DNA of 55,432 bases from an uncultured Veillonella sp. (GTDB lineage: Bacteria > Bacillota > Negativicutes > Veillonellales > Veillonellaceae), in NCBI RefSeq assembly GCF_934230905.1, contig NZ_CAKQFJ010000014.1:1-55432 (forward strand). The letters are read 5' to 3'. Shown one piece after another: positions 43,685-53,220 of the stretch. Position 1 is the first letter of the stretch. Every line of letters begins with the position of its first letter. The notes beneath the pieces are model-generated. The model ran no database searches. It saw only the letters and a program-made list of their open reading frames with translations, and was not told where the DNA came from. Position numbers and translations under genes: made by a program.

Positions 43685-44542
43685 TTACTTTACAAACATT
43701 GTGCCAAGGCCTTCATCGGTTAATAGTTCGATGAGAATGGCGTGTGGAATTTCACCATTGATGATGAAAACCTTTTGAGCCCCTGCATGGATTGCCTCTA
43801 AGCAACAGTCTACCTTTGGTATCATGCCACCAGCAATAATACCGTCTGCTTTTAGTTTTTCAGCTTCAGCAAGAGTAATTTTTGAAATAAGTGAATCAGG
43901 ATTATTAACATCACGTAATACACCATCAATATTTGTCATGGCTACCATCGTTTCTGCATTAAGAGCCCCCGCAATTTTAGCTGCAGCAGTATCGGCATTC
44001 ACATTATATACATTGCCTTCTGTATCACAACCGATAGATGAAATAACTGGGATATAGCCTTTGCTGATAACATCATCAATCACTGTTGGATCAATTCGAT
44101 CTACTTCCCCTACATAACCAAGTTCATCATTTTTCTTATGCACTTGAATCATTTCACCGTCTACACCACAAAGACCAACAGCACGCCCACCAAAACCAAT
44201 AAGATCCGCTACTAAACCTTTATTCACCTTGCCAGCAAGAACCATTTGTACTACATTCATAGTTTCTTTATCAGTAACACGCAACCCATTGCTGAATTTA
44301 GACTCAATATTCATAGCCGCTAAGGTACTATTAATATCTGGGCCACCACCGTGAACAAGAACTACTTTCACCCCTACTAATTGTAATAAGAGCAAATCTT
44401 TCATAACTGATTTTTTAAGTTCTGGATCCGTCATGGCATTGCCGCCGTATTTTACGACTACATATTTATCTGTATATTGTTTAATATATGGTACAGCCGC
44501 TGTCAAAATATGCGCCCGCATCGCATTCGTTACGCTGTTCAT
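43685..44542 (-). CDS. argB: Acetylglutamate kinase
   Basis: Second step of arginine synthesis, phosphorylating N-acetylglutamate. 285 residues from ATG at 44542, which overlaps the argC stop in an ATGA; a frame extension of 16 codons upstream lies inside argC and is unlikely. Motifs: VVKYGGNAM (phosphate loop), LVHGGGPDIN, and NVNADTAAAKIAGAL. The length and the conserved N-terminal helix resemble the arginine-inhibited hexameric form, which would give feedback control (inference). Confidence 0.95.
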   Translation of the reverse strand: MNSVTNAMRAHILTAAVPYIKQYTDKYVVVKYGGNAMTDPELKKSVMKDLLLLQLVGVKVVLVHGGGPDINSTLAAMNIESKFSNGLRVTDKETMNVVQMVLAGKVNKGLVADLIGFGGRAVGLCGVDGEMIQVHKKNDELGYVGEVDRIDPTVIDDVISKGYIPVISSIGCDTEGNVYNVNADTAAAKIAGALNAETMVAMTNIDGVLRDVNNPDSLISKITLAEAEKLKADGIIAGGMIPKVDCCLEAIHAGAQKVFIINGEIPHAILIELLTDEGLGTMFVK

Positions 44543-45489
44543 AGTGAAAGCCCCGTTTCTTCTGGCAATCCAAGCGCAATATTCATACATTGTACAGCTG
44601 CACCGGACGCACCTTTTCCTAAATTATCAAAAATAGCATGAATGACCATTCTGTCATTATTGCCTGTCACAGAGATGACCATACCATCTGTATTACTTAA
44701 TTTATTAGCATTTAACAATTGCTTATTATCTTCTTCCAAATTAAGTGGCGCCACTTTTACAATATTACTATGTTTATAAAAGTCTGCTAATGTAGCATGT
44801 ACATCCTCAACAGTTACAGGTTTGGCTAGTAAGCGTGTATGTAGTCCAACACTAACCTCCATACCACTATAGTAATCGTCTACAATAGGCATAAAAATTG
44901 GTTCTGCTGTAAGGCCACATACATGAGTTACCTCTGGTAAATGTTTATGTTGTTGACTAAGTCCATATTGACGTGGTGCATAAAGAAAATAATCTTTAGG
45001 TTCTGATTCATATTGATTAATCATTTTCTTACCGCCTCCGCTATAGCCCGTAAGGGAGGTAATGGTGAAAGGGTAATCTGCTGGAGCAATGCCAGCTTTT
45101 ACAAGCGGAGCAATACAAGCAATCATACCACTAGCATGACACCCCGGGTTTGCAATATGTTGTTTCGTCTTAATATCGTTTTTATAGCTTTCACCTAATT
45201 CAGGAAAACCATATGCCCAATCAGAAGCGGTTCTAAACGCTGTAGATGTATCAATAATTTTGCAAGGATAGTCACCGATAGCAGCCACTACTTCTTTTGA
45301 GGCTGCGTCAGGTAAACATAAAAACACAATATCTGCATCCTTTGCGATACTTGCAATGACATCTATATTTTTACGATCTTCATCAGAAATAGATAATAAT
45401 GTAATATCATTCCGGCCTGAAAGCCGTTCATGAATTCTAAGGCCCGTCGTTCCCTCATGGCCTACTATAAATACCTTATATGGATTCAT
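44539..45489 (-). CDS. argC: N-acetyl-gamma-glutamyl-phosphate reductase
   Basis: NADPH-dependent reduction of acetylglutamyl phosphate. 316 residues. N-terminal Rossmann segment KVFIVGHEGTTGLRIHERL; catalytic Cys in ANPGCHASGM (about residue 117); LTGYSGGGKK follows. The sequence is of the shorter PRK-type-2 form. It is coupled to argB by an ATGA overlap and follows argF by 60 bp. Confidence 0.95.
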   Translation of the reverse strand: MNPYKVFIVGHEGTTGLRIHERLSGRNDITLLSISDEDRKNIDVIASIAKDADIVFLCLPDAASKEVVAAIGDYPCKIIDTSTAFRTASDWAYGFPELGESYKNDIKTKQHIANPGCHASGMIACIAPLVKAGIAPADYPFTITSLTGYSGGGKKMINQYESEPKDYFLYAPRQYGLSQQHKHLPEVTHVCGLTAEPIFMPIVDDYYSGMEVSVGLHTRLLAKPVTVEDVHATLADFYKHSNIVKVAPLNLEEDNKQLLNANKLSNTDGMVISVTGNNDRMVIHAIFDNLGKGASGAAVQCMNIALGLPEETGLSL

Positions 45490-45549
45490 TCTATAACCTT
45501 CTTTACTATACGTACGAAATGACCTCTCCTGTCATCTGTTTGATTCATA

Positions 45550-46560
45550 TTATTTCATTGGATAATCACTAAATGTAGCAACCATAACAGCTTTAATAGT
45601 ATGCAAACGGTTTTCCGCTTCTTGGAAGGCTAATGAATTAGGGCCTTCAAATACCTCTTCTGTTACTTCGATACCATTCATGCCAAATCGTTCAAAAATA
45701 TCTTTACCAACTTGTGTTTCCGTATTATGGAAAGCAGGCAAGCAATGACAGAATTTTGTATTTGGATTACCGGTAAGTGCCATCATTTCCGCATTGATTT
45801 GGAATGGTTTAAAAAGATTAATCCGTTCTTCCCACATATCGTAGGTATCACCCATTGTTACCCATACACCTGTATAAATAACATCAAGCCCTTTCACACC
45901 ATCTGCTACATTATCTGTACATGTAATAGTCGCACCAGTTTCCTTTGCTACTTTCAAGCATTCTTCATAGAATGGACCTGCCGGCCAAAATTGTTTAGGA
46001 CCAATGAGGCGAAAATCCATACCCATTTTTACAGCACCACTCATCAATGCATTACACATATTAGATTGTCCATGGCCCACATAGGCATAAGAAATTTCAT
46101 TTAATGGTTTGTCGATATTTTCTTGTAATGTAAGAAAGTTAGCCAATGTTTGAGTAGGATGATCCATATCCGTTAAGCCATTCCACACGGGTACACCGGA
46201 ATATTGTTCCAAGGTATCCACATCTTCTTGATCAAAGCCACGAAATTCAATACCATCAAACATAGAACCAAGCACGCGCGCTGTATCCTTTAAAGATTCT
46301 TTTTTATTCATTTGAGATCCAGTTGGACCAAGGTACGTAGTATGTGCCCCTTGATCAGCGGCACCCACCTCAAATGCACACCGTGTTCTTGTGGAATCCT
46401 TTTCAAAGATGAGGGCAAAGTTTTTACCTTCCATCGTTTTAATTTCTTTACCAGCCTTCTTATCTGCTTTTAATTTAGCTGCCAAATCTAAATAATATTG
46501 TATTTCTTCTGGTGTATAATCCAACATGGTTTTAAATGACTTATTATGTAAACTTTTCAT
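45550..46560 (-). CDS. argF: Ornithine carbamoyltransferase
   Basis: Makes citrulline from ornithine and carbamoyl phosphate. 336 residues. Carbamoyl-phosphate loop STRTRCAFE (about 56-64), DHPTQTLADF-type segment present as DHPTQTLANF (about 133-142), and HCLPAFHNTE (about 271-280) with the ornithine-side cysteine. Genes argC, argB and argD follow on the same strand, so it is placed in biosynthesis rather than the arginine deiminase route. Confidence 0.95.
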   Translation of the reverse strand: MKSLHNKSFKTMLDYTPEEIQYYLDLAAKLKADKKAGKEIKTMEGKNFALIFEKDSTRTRCAFEVGAADQGAHTTYLGPTGSQMNKKESLKDTARVLGSMFDGIEFRGFDQEDVDTLEQYSGVPVWNGLTDMDHPTQTLANFLTLQENIDKPLNEISYAYVGHGQSNMCNALMSGAVKMGMDFRLIGPKQFWPAGPFYEECLKVAKETGATITCTDNVADGVKGLDVIYTGVWVTMGDTYDMWEERINLFKPFQINAEMMALTGNPNTKFCHCLPAFHNTETQVGKDIFERFGMNGIEVTEEVFEGPNSLAFQEAENRLHTIKAVMVATFSDYPMK

Positions 46561-46602
46561 GATAACCCCTTCAACTCTATACGATGTATAAGTATATAAA
46601 AA

Positions 46603-47790
46603 TTATTGTTTTGGTTGCAAATATTCAGCAGCAATGGCAGCCATCATAGTAATACCTGACTCAAGAATCGTTTCATCAATAGTAAAACCTGCATTATGAA
46701 GTGCAGGATTACCATCAAATCCAGTTCCTAACCAAAGGAACGCACCTTTGATTTTTTGTAAATATGCGGAGAAATCCTCTGCTGCCATCGATGGATGTTC
46801 TGGATGGACGACTGCCTCTTTACCAAGATATTTTTCTACAATCGATGTAGCATAATCAATAGCATCAGGATCGTTGGTGGTAGCACCATGTCCACGTTTA
46901 TAATCTAAGGTACTTTTTGTCTTAAACATCATATCAAGAGCTTGTAAGCTTTCACCTAACCGCCGTTCAATATAATCACGTTTTTCTGGTTCATACGTAC
47001 GACATGTACCTTCGAGGTATACATCACCACAGCCCACGTTATAACGATCACCACCATTAATAACGCCTATGGTGCATACAAGATTTTCCATTGGATTTGT
47101 TTCACGAGCTACTATGGATTCGACATTTACAATCCAGTTAGCAGCAGCTACAATGGCATCAATGCCATTATGAGGCTCTGCACCATGAGTGGATTTTCCT
47201 TTAATATGAACAAGAAAATGGTCTGATGCAGCCATTAGATGCCCTTTTTTTAGACCTACTGTTCCTACTGGCAATTGTGGCCATACATGAAGGCCAAAGA
47301 TTTCATCAACATCGTCAAGAATACCACTATCTACGATACCTTGTGCACCTGGATTTAAAGCCTCCTCTTCAGAAGGTTGAAATACAAGTTTAACCGTGCC
47401 ATGTAATTGATTTTTTATAGATTGCAAAATAGCAGCTGCACCAAGCAAAATAGATATATGACCATCATGGCCACATGCATGCATAACACCTTCATGTTGA
47501 GATGCAAATGTCAATCCTGTTATTTCATGAATAGGCAACGCATCTATATCTGCCCGTAAAGCTATAACAGGGCCTGGATGAGAGCCTTGTATTTCACCAA
47601 TAACTGCATAATCAGAGATATCATTTACAAAAGGGATTCCTAATTCACCAAGAACCTTTTGAATGAATAACGAAGTTTCTTTTTCTTGACCCGATAATTC
47701 TGGATGACTATGTATATGTCGACGCCATGCTATAACTTGTTCTTTATATTTTGACGCATAGTCTTTAATTAAATCTTGTAATGTATCCAT
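46603..47790 (-). CDS. M20 family amidohydrolase (second copy, first gene of the arginine operon)
   Basis: 395 residues from the ATG with AGGAGA before it (MDTLQDLIKDYASKY); ten further upstream codons lie inside the promoter leader. Same motifs as the copy at 40777: ALRADIDALPIHE, HACGHDGH, PSEEEAL and MAAEDFSAYL. Being first in an operon with argF, argC, argB and argD, it may act as the acetylornithine or related N-acetyl deacylase (ArgE role), since no argE or argJ is seen in this window. That assignment is inference. Confidence 0.88.
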   Translation of the reverse strand: MDTLQDLIKDYASKYKEQVIAWRRHIHSHPELSGQEKETSLFIQKVLGELGIPFVNDISDYAVIGEIQGSHPGPVIALRADIDALPIHEITGLTFASQHEGVMHACGHDGHISILLGAAAILQSIKNQLHGTVKLVFQPSEEEALNPGAQGIVDSGILDDVDEIFGLHVWPQLPVGTVGLKKGHLMAASDHFLVHIKGKSTHGAEPHNGIDAIVAAANWIVNVESIVARETNPMENLVCTIGVINGGDRYNVGCGDVYLEGTCRTYEPEKRDYIERRLGESLQALDMMFKTKSTLDYKRGHGATTNDPDAIDYATSIVEKYLGKEAVVHPEHPSMAAEDFSAYLQKIKGAFLWLGTGFDGNPALHNAGFTIDETILESGITMMAAIAAEYLQPKQ

Positions 47791-47813
47791 TATGCCATCT
47801 CCTATATACACTA

Positions 47814-47890
47814 TATGCATATTTTATACATGCTATGTGTATTTTTATAATCTATGTACGTATTATAATACTATTACCTATATTATTCAA
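47814..47890 (-). promoter_or_regulatory. Promoter of the arginine operon with ARG-box-like sites
   Basis: Minus-strand TTGAAT (47885-47890), 17 bp, TATAAT (47862-47867). Just downstream of the expected start are TATGCATATTTTATACATG (47814-47832) and TATGTGTATTTTTATAAT (47834-47851), both close to the ArgR box (TNTGNAT and ATNCANA halves across an A/T core). Binding there would block the promoter when arginine is plentiful. A further similar stretch lies upstream near 47915-47935. Confidence 0.6.
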
Positions 47891-48048
47891 GTTTTATACA
47901 TTATTTCTGTATTTTTATTTGTTATGTTATGAATTAATTTTAATCATAGAACTATAAGCTATAAATTATATGAAACTATGAAAGTCACATATATATACTC
48001 CTTCTCCCATTTAAGATAACTACCTAATTTAAAATGTATAAAAGCACA

Positions 48049-48095
48049 AAAGACTGTAATAGAATGCGATAAAACCGCCTTCTATTACAGTCTTT
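48049..48095 (-). terminator. Terminator of the carbonic anhydrase gene
   Basis: Perfect 16-bp stem (arm AAAGACTGTAATAGAA), 15-nt loop, directly after the gene. Confidence 0.9.
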
Positions 48096-48096
48096 A

Positions 48097-48684
48097 TTAT
48101 TTTGTGTAATATTGTTTCATTTGTGTATAACCGTTGACGATGACCTCGATTTCACCTGTTCTTGGATGAAAGATAAGCCCATGAATGGGAACGTCTTTTG
48201 GAATCAATGGATTCATACGCAATTCATCCACTGTTTCCTCTACATTTTCAGCAGGATGCGTAAATCCATCTGCCCAATGTTCCATCTCCTTCTTCACCAT
48301 GTGAATAGCCTCAGGTGCAATACCACGAGCTAACATTTTTTCTATTAAATCTTTAGCCGTAGTTTTTGCCATACCGCATTCATGATGACCAATGATAAAA
48401 ATTTCGTTAACACCTAACTCATAAATACAAACCAACAAGCTGCGAACAACACCATCAAAAGGACCTGTAATACAATTACCTGCAGTCTTAACGATCTTAG
48501 CCTCACCACGACCAATATCCATGGAATCCTCTAAAAAATTCACAAGACGTGTATCCATACACGTTACAATCGCCATCTGACGGCTCGGCATCTTACTGCA
48601 TGTAGTGTCTGTTTCTGCATAACCAGTATTCTGATCCTCTACATACTCCTTATTATGCTGCAAAATATCATCAAGTAAACTCAT
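48097..48684 (-). CDS. Beta-class carbonic anhydrase
   Basis: Zinc enzyme interconverting CO2 and bicarbonate. 195 residues. Zinc ligands and catalytic dyad are visible: C42, D44 and R46 in TCMDTRLVNF, and H100 and C103 in IIGHHECGM. Bicarbonate supply would serve carbamoyl phosphate synthesis for ArgF and the carboxylation steps of this metabolism. It is monocistronic, with its own terminator and RBS CAGGAGG. Confidence 0.93.
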   Translation of the reverse strand: MSLLDDILQHNKEYVEDQNTGYAETDTTCSKMPSRQMAIVTCMDTRLVNFLEDSMDIGRGEAKIVKTAGNCITGPFDGVVRSLLVCIYELGVNEIFIIGHHECGMAKTTAKDLIEKMLARGIAPEAIHMVKKEMEHWADGFTHPAENVEETVDELRMNPLIPKDVPIHGLIFHPRTGEIEVIVNGYTQMKQYYTK

Positions 48685-48716
48685 ATTTCCTCCTGATAAA
48701 AAAGACCTTGTTATCT

Positions 48717-49229
48717 CTAGCGGTCCGGAGTCGCCAATGCCTCGATTGCGACACTACCACCGCGGACAACTTCGATACGATTAACAAACAGGTCTTTAAA
48801 CAAAGAAATCATATCATTATTTTTAGATACTGTTTTTACGCATTGTACTAGTACAGATTTTCGATTGTAGTCGATAATTTTTAGATCAAAGGTTTCTGCA
48901 ATGCGGAATATTTCTTGTTTATCTGCTTCTTTGCAACTATTAACCTTGATAAATAATAATTCTTTTTTGGTAATCGCCATGTCTGTAAAATCAATAACCT
49001 TAATGACCTCAACACTGCGATTAAGTTGTTTGATGATTTGTTCGTATGTCAAATCGTCGCAGGTGAGTTCAATGGTCATACGTGACATAGTAGGATCTTC
49101 TGTTTCGCCTACTGTCAACGTATCTAGGTTATAATTTTTACCAGCGAAGAGGCCAGAAATTTTTGCCAATACGCCGATTTGGTTTTCTACATATGCTGAA
49201 ATGCAGCGTTTTTCTAAATGTAATTCCAT
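48717..49229 (-). CDS. ilvN: Acetolactate synthase, regulatory (small) subunit
   Basis: 170 residues. An ACT domain at the N-terminus (CISAYVENQIGVLAKISGLF) binds valine for feedback control; the C-terminal domain (about 85-165) activates the catalytic subunit. It lies 8 bp after ilvB. RBS is GGAGG. Confidence 0.95.
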   Translation of the reverse strand: MELHLEKRCISAYVENQIGVLAKISGLFAGKNYNLDTLTVGETEDPTMSRMTIELTCDDLTYEQIIKQLNRSVEVIKVIDFTDMAITKKELLFIKVNSCKEADKQEIFRIAETFDLKIIDYNRKSVLVQCVKTVSKNNDMISLFKDLFVNRIEVVRGGSVAIEALATPDR

Positions 49230-49237
49230 AGCCCCTC

Positions 49238-50965
49238 CTATTTTTTATCCTTTAATAACATATCACTCAATGATTTACCAGCCGGTACCATAGGCAATAC
49301 ATTTACCTCTGTCGGAATGATACATTCGATTAAGGTTGGTCCTTTTTTAAAAGCATCCGCCCGTTTAAAGGCATCTTCCAACTCTTCAATCTTTGTAACA
49401 CGAACACCTTGTGCACCATATGCTTCTGCCAATTTTACGAAATCTGGTACATATTCAAATTCATCATTATCAATCATATCACGAGTGACAATAGCGCTTT
49501 CATCCATCAACAAATTAGTACATGCATAACGTTTATCGTAGAATAATTGTTGCCACTGACGTACATTGCCAAGATAGCCATTGTTGATGACAACCAAAGT
49601 CACAGGCAAATGATAATGCATAGCTGTTGCAAATTCTTGAATATTCATTTGCACGCCCCCATCCCCACAAATGGCGAATACGCGTTTTGTAGGATTGCCA
49701 AATTGAGCACCAATAGCCGCAGGGAATCCATAACCCATCGTACCTAAACCGCCAGATGTCAACAATTGATGATTGCCTTCGATTTCGAGGAATTGCGTAG
49801 TCCACAATTGATTTTGCCCTACATCAGTAGCCACAACAGGACGATCATAATGATTATTAATATACTCAATAATATTTTGTGGCGTAAGACCTTCTTCACC
49901 AGCTTGCGTAACAGGGCGCTCTTCTTTTATTTGTTGCAATTGAGCTGGCCAATCGCCTAAGTTGTGAGGTTCAATATATTCTAATAGGGCTTCAATCGCT
50001 AGTTTTGCATCCGCTACAATTGGAATATCTACCTTAATATTTTTAGAAATAGATGCAGCATCTACGTCAATATGTACAATTTTGCAGTTTTGTGCAAATG
50101 TACTCAATTTGCCGGTAATACGGTCATTGAAACGAGTACCAATAGATATCATCACATCACAATCGGTAATGGCCACATTCGGTGCATAACCACCGTGTAT
50201 GCCTACATTGCCTAAGTACAATGGATGACGTGAACTAATAGCCCCTTTCCCCATCAAAGTAGTGACTACAGGAATACCCATTTTATCTACCAGCTGTGTC
50301 ATCAATTCATTAGCACCACTGATGCTAATACCACCACCTAATAAGAATAAAGGGCGTTTAGCCTTAGCAATAACAGAACAAGCCTTCTTCACCTGACCAA
50401 TATGAACAGTTGTATTTGGCTTGTAGCCACGAATATTGACCTCACTTGGATATACATCAGACCCCATCGCTTTTTGAATATTCTTTGGAATATCTACTAA
50501 AACAGGACCTGGGCGACCGGTACGAGCAATGTAAAAGGCTTCTTTCAAAATGCGCCCCAAATCTTTACGATCACGAACTGTCACTGCATATTTGCTAACA
50601 TTACGAACTATACCGACTGTATCTACTTCTTGAAATGCATCATTGCCCATTAAGGACAAATCAACTTGACCAGTAATACATACCATTGGCACACTATCAG
50701 AATAAGCTGTAGCGATACCAGTAACGAGATTTGTTGCACCTGGGCCAGATGTAACCATACAAACGCCGACCTTGCCAGTACTACGTGCATAACCATCGGC
50801 AGCATGTGCCAATGCTTGCTCATGACGAGGTAAAATAACCTTTACTTGATCTTGTTTGTATAATTCATCCATAATATCAATGGTTGCTGCACCAGGATAG
50901 TTAAATAAAAACTCAACATTCTCCTCTTGCAATGCTTTCACCACATATGCGGCACCTGAAATCAT
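49238..50965 (-). CDS. ilvB: Acetolactate synthase, catalytic (large) subunit
   Basis: ThDP enzyme making acetolactate for valine, leucine and (as acetohydroxybutyrate) isoleucine. 575 residues from the ATG with AGGAGG before it (MISGAAYVVKAL); nine extra in-frame codons upstream are not used. Motifs: NYPGAATIDIMDEL, PRHEQALAHAADGYAR with the catalytic Glu, and ICGDGGVQMNIQEFATA for ThDP/Mg binding. No T-box or peptide leader was seen upstream. Confidence 0.96.
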   Translation of the reverse strand: MISGAAYVVKALQEENVEFLFNYPGAATIDIMDELYKQDQVKVILPRHEQALAHAADGYARSTGKVGVCMVTSGPGATNLVTGIATAYSDSVPMVCITGQVDLSLMGNDAFQEVDTVGIVRNVSKYAVTVRDRKDLGRILKEAFYIARTGRPGPVLVDIPKNIQKAMGSDVYPSEVNIRGYKPNTTVHIGQVKKACSVIAKAKRPLFLLGGGISISGANELMTQLVDKMGIPVVTTLMGKGAISSRHPLYLGNVGIHGGYAPNVAITDCDVMISIGTRFNDRITGKLSTFAQNCKIVHIDVDAASISKNIKVDIPIVADAKLAIEALLEYIEPHNLGDWPAQLQQIKEERPVTQAGEEGLTPQNIIEYINNHYDRPVVATDVGQNQLWTTQFLEIEGNHQLLTSGGLGTMGYGFPAAIGAQFGNPTKRVFAICGDGGVQMNIQEFATAMHYHLPVTLVVINNGYLGNVRQWQQLFYDKRYACTNLLMDESAIVTRDMIDNDEFEYVPDFVKLAEAYGAQGVRVTKIEELEDAFKRADAFKKGPTLIECIIPTEVNVLPMVPAGKSLSDMLLKDKK

Positions 50966-51028
50966 AGTTATCCTCCTACATATGTCTAACAACCTATAGA
51001 TACATTAATAGATTGTATATCTAAAAAA

Positions 51029-51072
51029 TTGAATATTGTTATAATTTATGATATACTTTTAAATATATCATA
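51029..51072 (+). promoter_or_regulatory. Promoter of the glutaredoxin-like gene with inverted repeat
   Basis: TTGAAT (51029-51034), 17 bp, TATACT (51052-51057). A 9-bp inverted repeat, TATGATATA (51047-51055) and TATATCATA (51064-51072), covers the -10 element, where a repressor could bind. Confidence 0.65.
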
Positions 51073-51147
51073 TCTTACTTGATGTGAGTATGAAATAACT
51101 CAATAAATTACTAAATTTAGTCATATTTTCTGAAAGGACTGAATACT

Positions 51148-51426
51148 ATGAAAGAAATTTTAGGTTTCCACTTAAATGGCTGCCCTTATTGCCATAATGC
51201 ATTCCGTGCAATCGAAGAATTACAAGCAGAAAATCCTGCCTATAAAAACATTAAAATTGATTGGGTTGAAGATCAAAATGCCCATGAATTATTCAAAACT
51301 CACCCTTATGAATACTACCCTAATCTTTGGTTCGGTACAGACAAACAATACGAAGCACAACCTGGTGAAAGCTATGATCAAACTAAAGCATACATCAAAT
51401 CTGTATTCGACAAAGCCCTTGCATAA
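51148..51426 (+). CDS. Glutaredoxin-like protein
   Basis: 92-residue thioredoxin-fold protein with the redox motif CPYC (C12-C15) straight after the first beta-strand. A cis-proline site is present as YYPNLWF. Its middle (ENPAYKNIKIDWVEDQNAHEL) is unusual for classical glutaredoxins and fits the small anaerobe group. RBS is AAAGGA. It reads divergently from ilvB. Confidence 0.85.
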   Translation: MKEILGFHLNGCPYCHNAFRAIEELQAENPAYKNIKIDWVEDQNAHELFKTHPYEYYPNLWFGTDKQYEAQPGESYDQTKAYIKSVFDKALA

Positions 51427-51447
51427 AAATCTATGTAATCAATAAAA

Positions 51448-51488
51448 TGCACCGCTAACATACAAGCTAATGTTAGCGGTGCATTTTT
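51448..51488 (+). terminator. Terminator of the glutaredoxin-like gene
   Basis: Stem TGCACCGCTAACAT with ATGTTAGCGGTGCA, followed by TTTTTG. Confidence 0.9.
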
Positions 51489-51501
51489 GTATACGGCAAA
51501 A

Positions 51502-52002
51502 TTATAACTTTTTTTGTACCATGAACTTGCTGACTGCCTTATACACAATTAAGATTAATGCAATTTCTAAGGGGAAGCAAATGATATTCTTAATAAGACG
51601 TCCAACAAATATAGCAGATACTGCTTTGTTATAAAATATTGTTAACCACAATGTATTCAATATTAAATGTATACATACAGTAACAATTATTTCTGGTAAC
51701 AGTAATTTTTTTAATGTAATATCACGACCATGTAAAAAATACCCATATATATAACCTACTAGAAATTCAGATATGATAAATCCGGGAAAAAACACCCCTT
51801 GTCCAAATAGAGACATTCCTATAAAACAGGCAATAGCAGCCATTATTCCTGCTGCCATAGGCCCATAAAGAATACCAAATATGGCAGTTGATAAAAATCC
51901 AAAGGTGATATGTATAAATGTAGTATGAATAGCAAATATATAAGATAGTAAAACCGTCAATGCTACAAATATGCCTGTCTTTACAATCATATCAGTTTTC
52001 AT
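51502..52002 (-). CDS. folT: ECF transporter S component, folate type (FolT-like)
   Basis: 166 residues with about five or six membrane helices. The pattern FIHITFGFLSTAIFGILYGP, followed by FFPGFIISEFLVGYIYG and LILNTLWLTIFYNKA, is that of the folate-specific S component. It needs EcfAAT encoded elsewhere. It overlaps the upstream YgbA-like gene by 11 bp and is the last gene of a three-gene operon. Confidence 0.82.
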   Translation of the reverse strand: MKTDMIVKTGIFVALTVLLSYIFAIHTTFIHITFGFLSTAIFGILYGPMAAGIMAAIACFIGMSLFGQGVFFPGFIISEFLVGYIYGYFLHGRDITLKKLLLPEIIVTVCIHLILNTLWLTIFYNKAVSAIFVGRLIKNIICFPLEIALILIVYKAVSKFMVQKKL

Positions 52003-52339
52003 GGAATGTCTCGCTCCTTTTTCTATCCTTCCACTCTAAATACATATGACGAATAACTTGAATGGGAGATACAAACAACATTCTAGGCCCACCATAGCGC
52101 ATAATTTCACGAATTTTATCTCTGTACGTTGGCGCATAACAATGAGTTTTGCATACGCTACAAAATGTTTTATGTTCCATATGTGGACAGACAGCAATAC
52201 GATGTTGTGCATACTGCCATACCTGTTCACAATTCTCACACAATTTTCCCTTCTGCGTATGATGTTTATCATGACAATAGATGCCAATGATTTGACGCAT
52301 CGTTTTTAGTTCTAATTGACGCTTTTCTTCTACTGTCAT
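51992..52339 (-). CDS. YgbA-like (nitrous oxide-stimulated promoter family) protein
   Basis: 115 residues of the YgbA_NO domain. It shows the conserved pattern IIGIYCHDKHHT, CENCEQVWQYAQHR, CPHMEHKTFCSVCKTHCY and RYGGPRML, with many Cys/His that could hold a metal. In E. coli the related ygbA gene is induced by NO. The molecular activity is not well established. It lies between the methyltransferase and folT. Confidence 0.88.
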   Translation of the reverse strand: MTVEEKRQLELKTMRQIIGIYCHDKHHTQKGKLCENCEQVWQYAQHRIAVCPHMEHKTFCSVCKTHCYAPTYRDKIREIMRYGGPRMLFVSPIQVIRHMYLEWKDRKRSETFHEN

Positions 52340-52347
52340 GATGCCTC

Positions 52348-53166
52348 CTAGTTAACAGACCACGATACCCATGCAACCGTATCCACTGTTTTATTATGAA
52401 TTTTACCATCTATAGTACGGGGTTCAATGAGTTGTCTAATTTCTCGCTTCATATCTTCTATGATCCCCCACTCATTATTGTGGAGGCGCAATGTAAAATA
52501 ATCTACCGCTTTATCGATGCTCATAACCTCTGTTTCAGGAACTGTTTTGTAGGTAACTTTCACATTATGACCTATCTCATGAATAGCATCTAAACATTCT
52601 TTCACCTTACCAGGCCACGGAAATGAATCTCGCCCGAAGAAATGTTCTGACAACATATCTACCGTTTCATCCATACGTTCACTAAACGCAATCCATAGAC
52701 ATGTATCATGGCTTGCATCATGCATGGAACGTATATTCTCTACATCAAACATAATAGGACAAAAAATACTATATGCCAAATCAAACGTTTTATCCCAGCC
52801 TAATGTCTGCCTAGTTTCTTCAGACCATGGTGCAATATATAGGCTTACATCAAGGCCTTCTGTATCTGCCAGTTGTTTTGCACCATGAATCATACCATCG
52901 GATAAATCAATGCCCGTAGTTTTATAGCCTTCTCTAGCTAATCCAAGTGCGTAATCGCCGACACCACAACCAATATCGAGGGCAGTCCCACCATTTGGAG
53001 GTAATAGATGTTCGTCCTTTAAAAATGAGAGAAAGTCAGTTACCTGTGCCTTACGATCTGCTCGATTATGTAGTTCTACGAAAAATTTAGATCGATTATT
53101 CCAAGACGCTTGTTCATCGCGCCAATCATGGAGATCAACGGATACTTCTTGTATTGTATTATTCAT
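52348..53166 (-). CDS. Class I SAM-dependent methyltransferase
   Basis: 272 residues. SAM-binding motif I is ALDIGCGVGDYALGLAREG (about residues 61-79), followed by TTGIDLSDGMIHGAKQLA. The N-terminal and C-terminal additions resemble the methyltransferase type commonly found with YgbA-like genes. The substrate is unknown. It heads an operon with the YgbA-like and FolT-like genes, 8 bp spacing; the transcript has a structured leader (53221-53274). Confidence 0.85.
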   Translation of the reverse strand: MNNTIQEVSVDLHDWRDEQASWNNRSKFFVELHNRADRKAQVTDFLSFLKDEHLLPPNGGTALDIGCGVGDYALGLAREGYKTTGIDLSDGMIHGAKQLADTEGLDVSLYIAPWSEETRQTLGWDKTFDLAYSIFCPIMFDVENIRSMHDASHDTCLWIAFSERMDETVDMLSEHFFGRDSFPWPGKVKECLDAIHEIGHNVKVTYKTVPETEVMSIDKAVDYFTLRLHNNEWGIIEDMKREIRQLIEPRTIDGKIHNKTVDTVAWVSWSVN

Positions 53167-53220
53167 ATTATATCCTCTACTATGATACTGTATATACTAA
53201 TGTAAATATAGTTAATACAA

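Noticed and set aside
50966..51147. T-box or leader peptide before ilvB
   Set aside because: No T-box sequence, specifier hairpin or run of branched-chain codons was seen; the leader is short.
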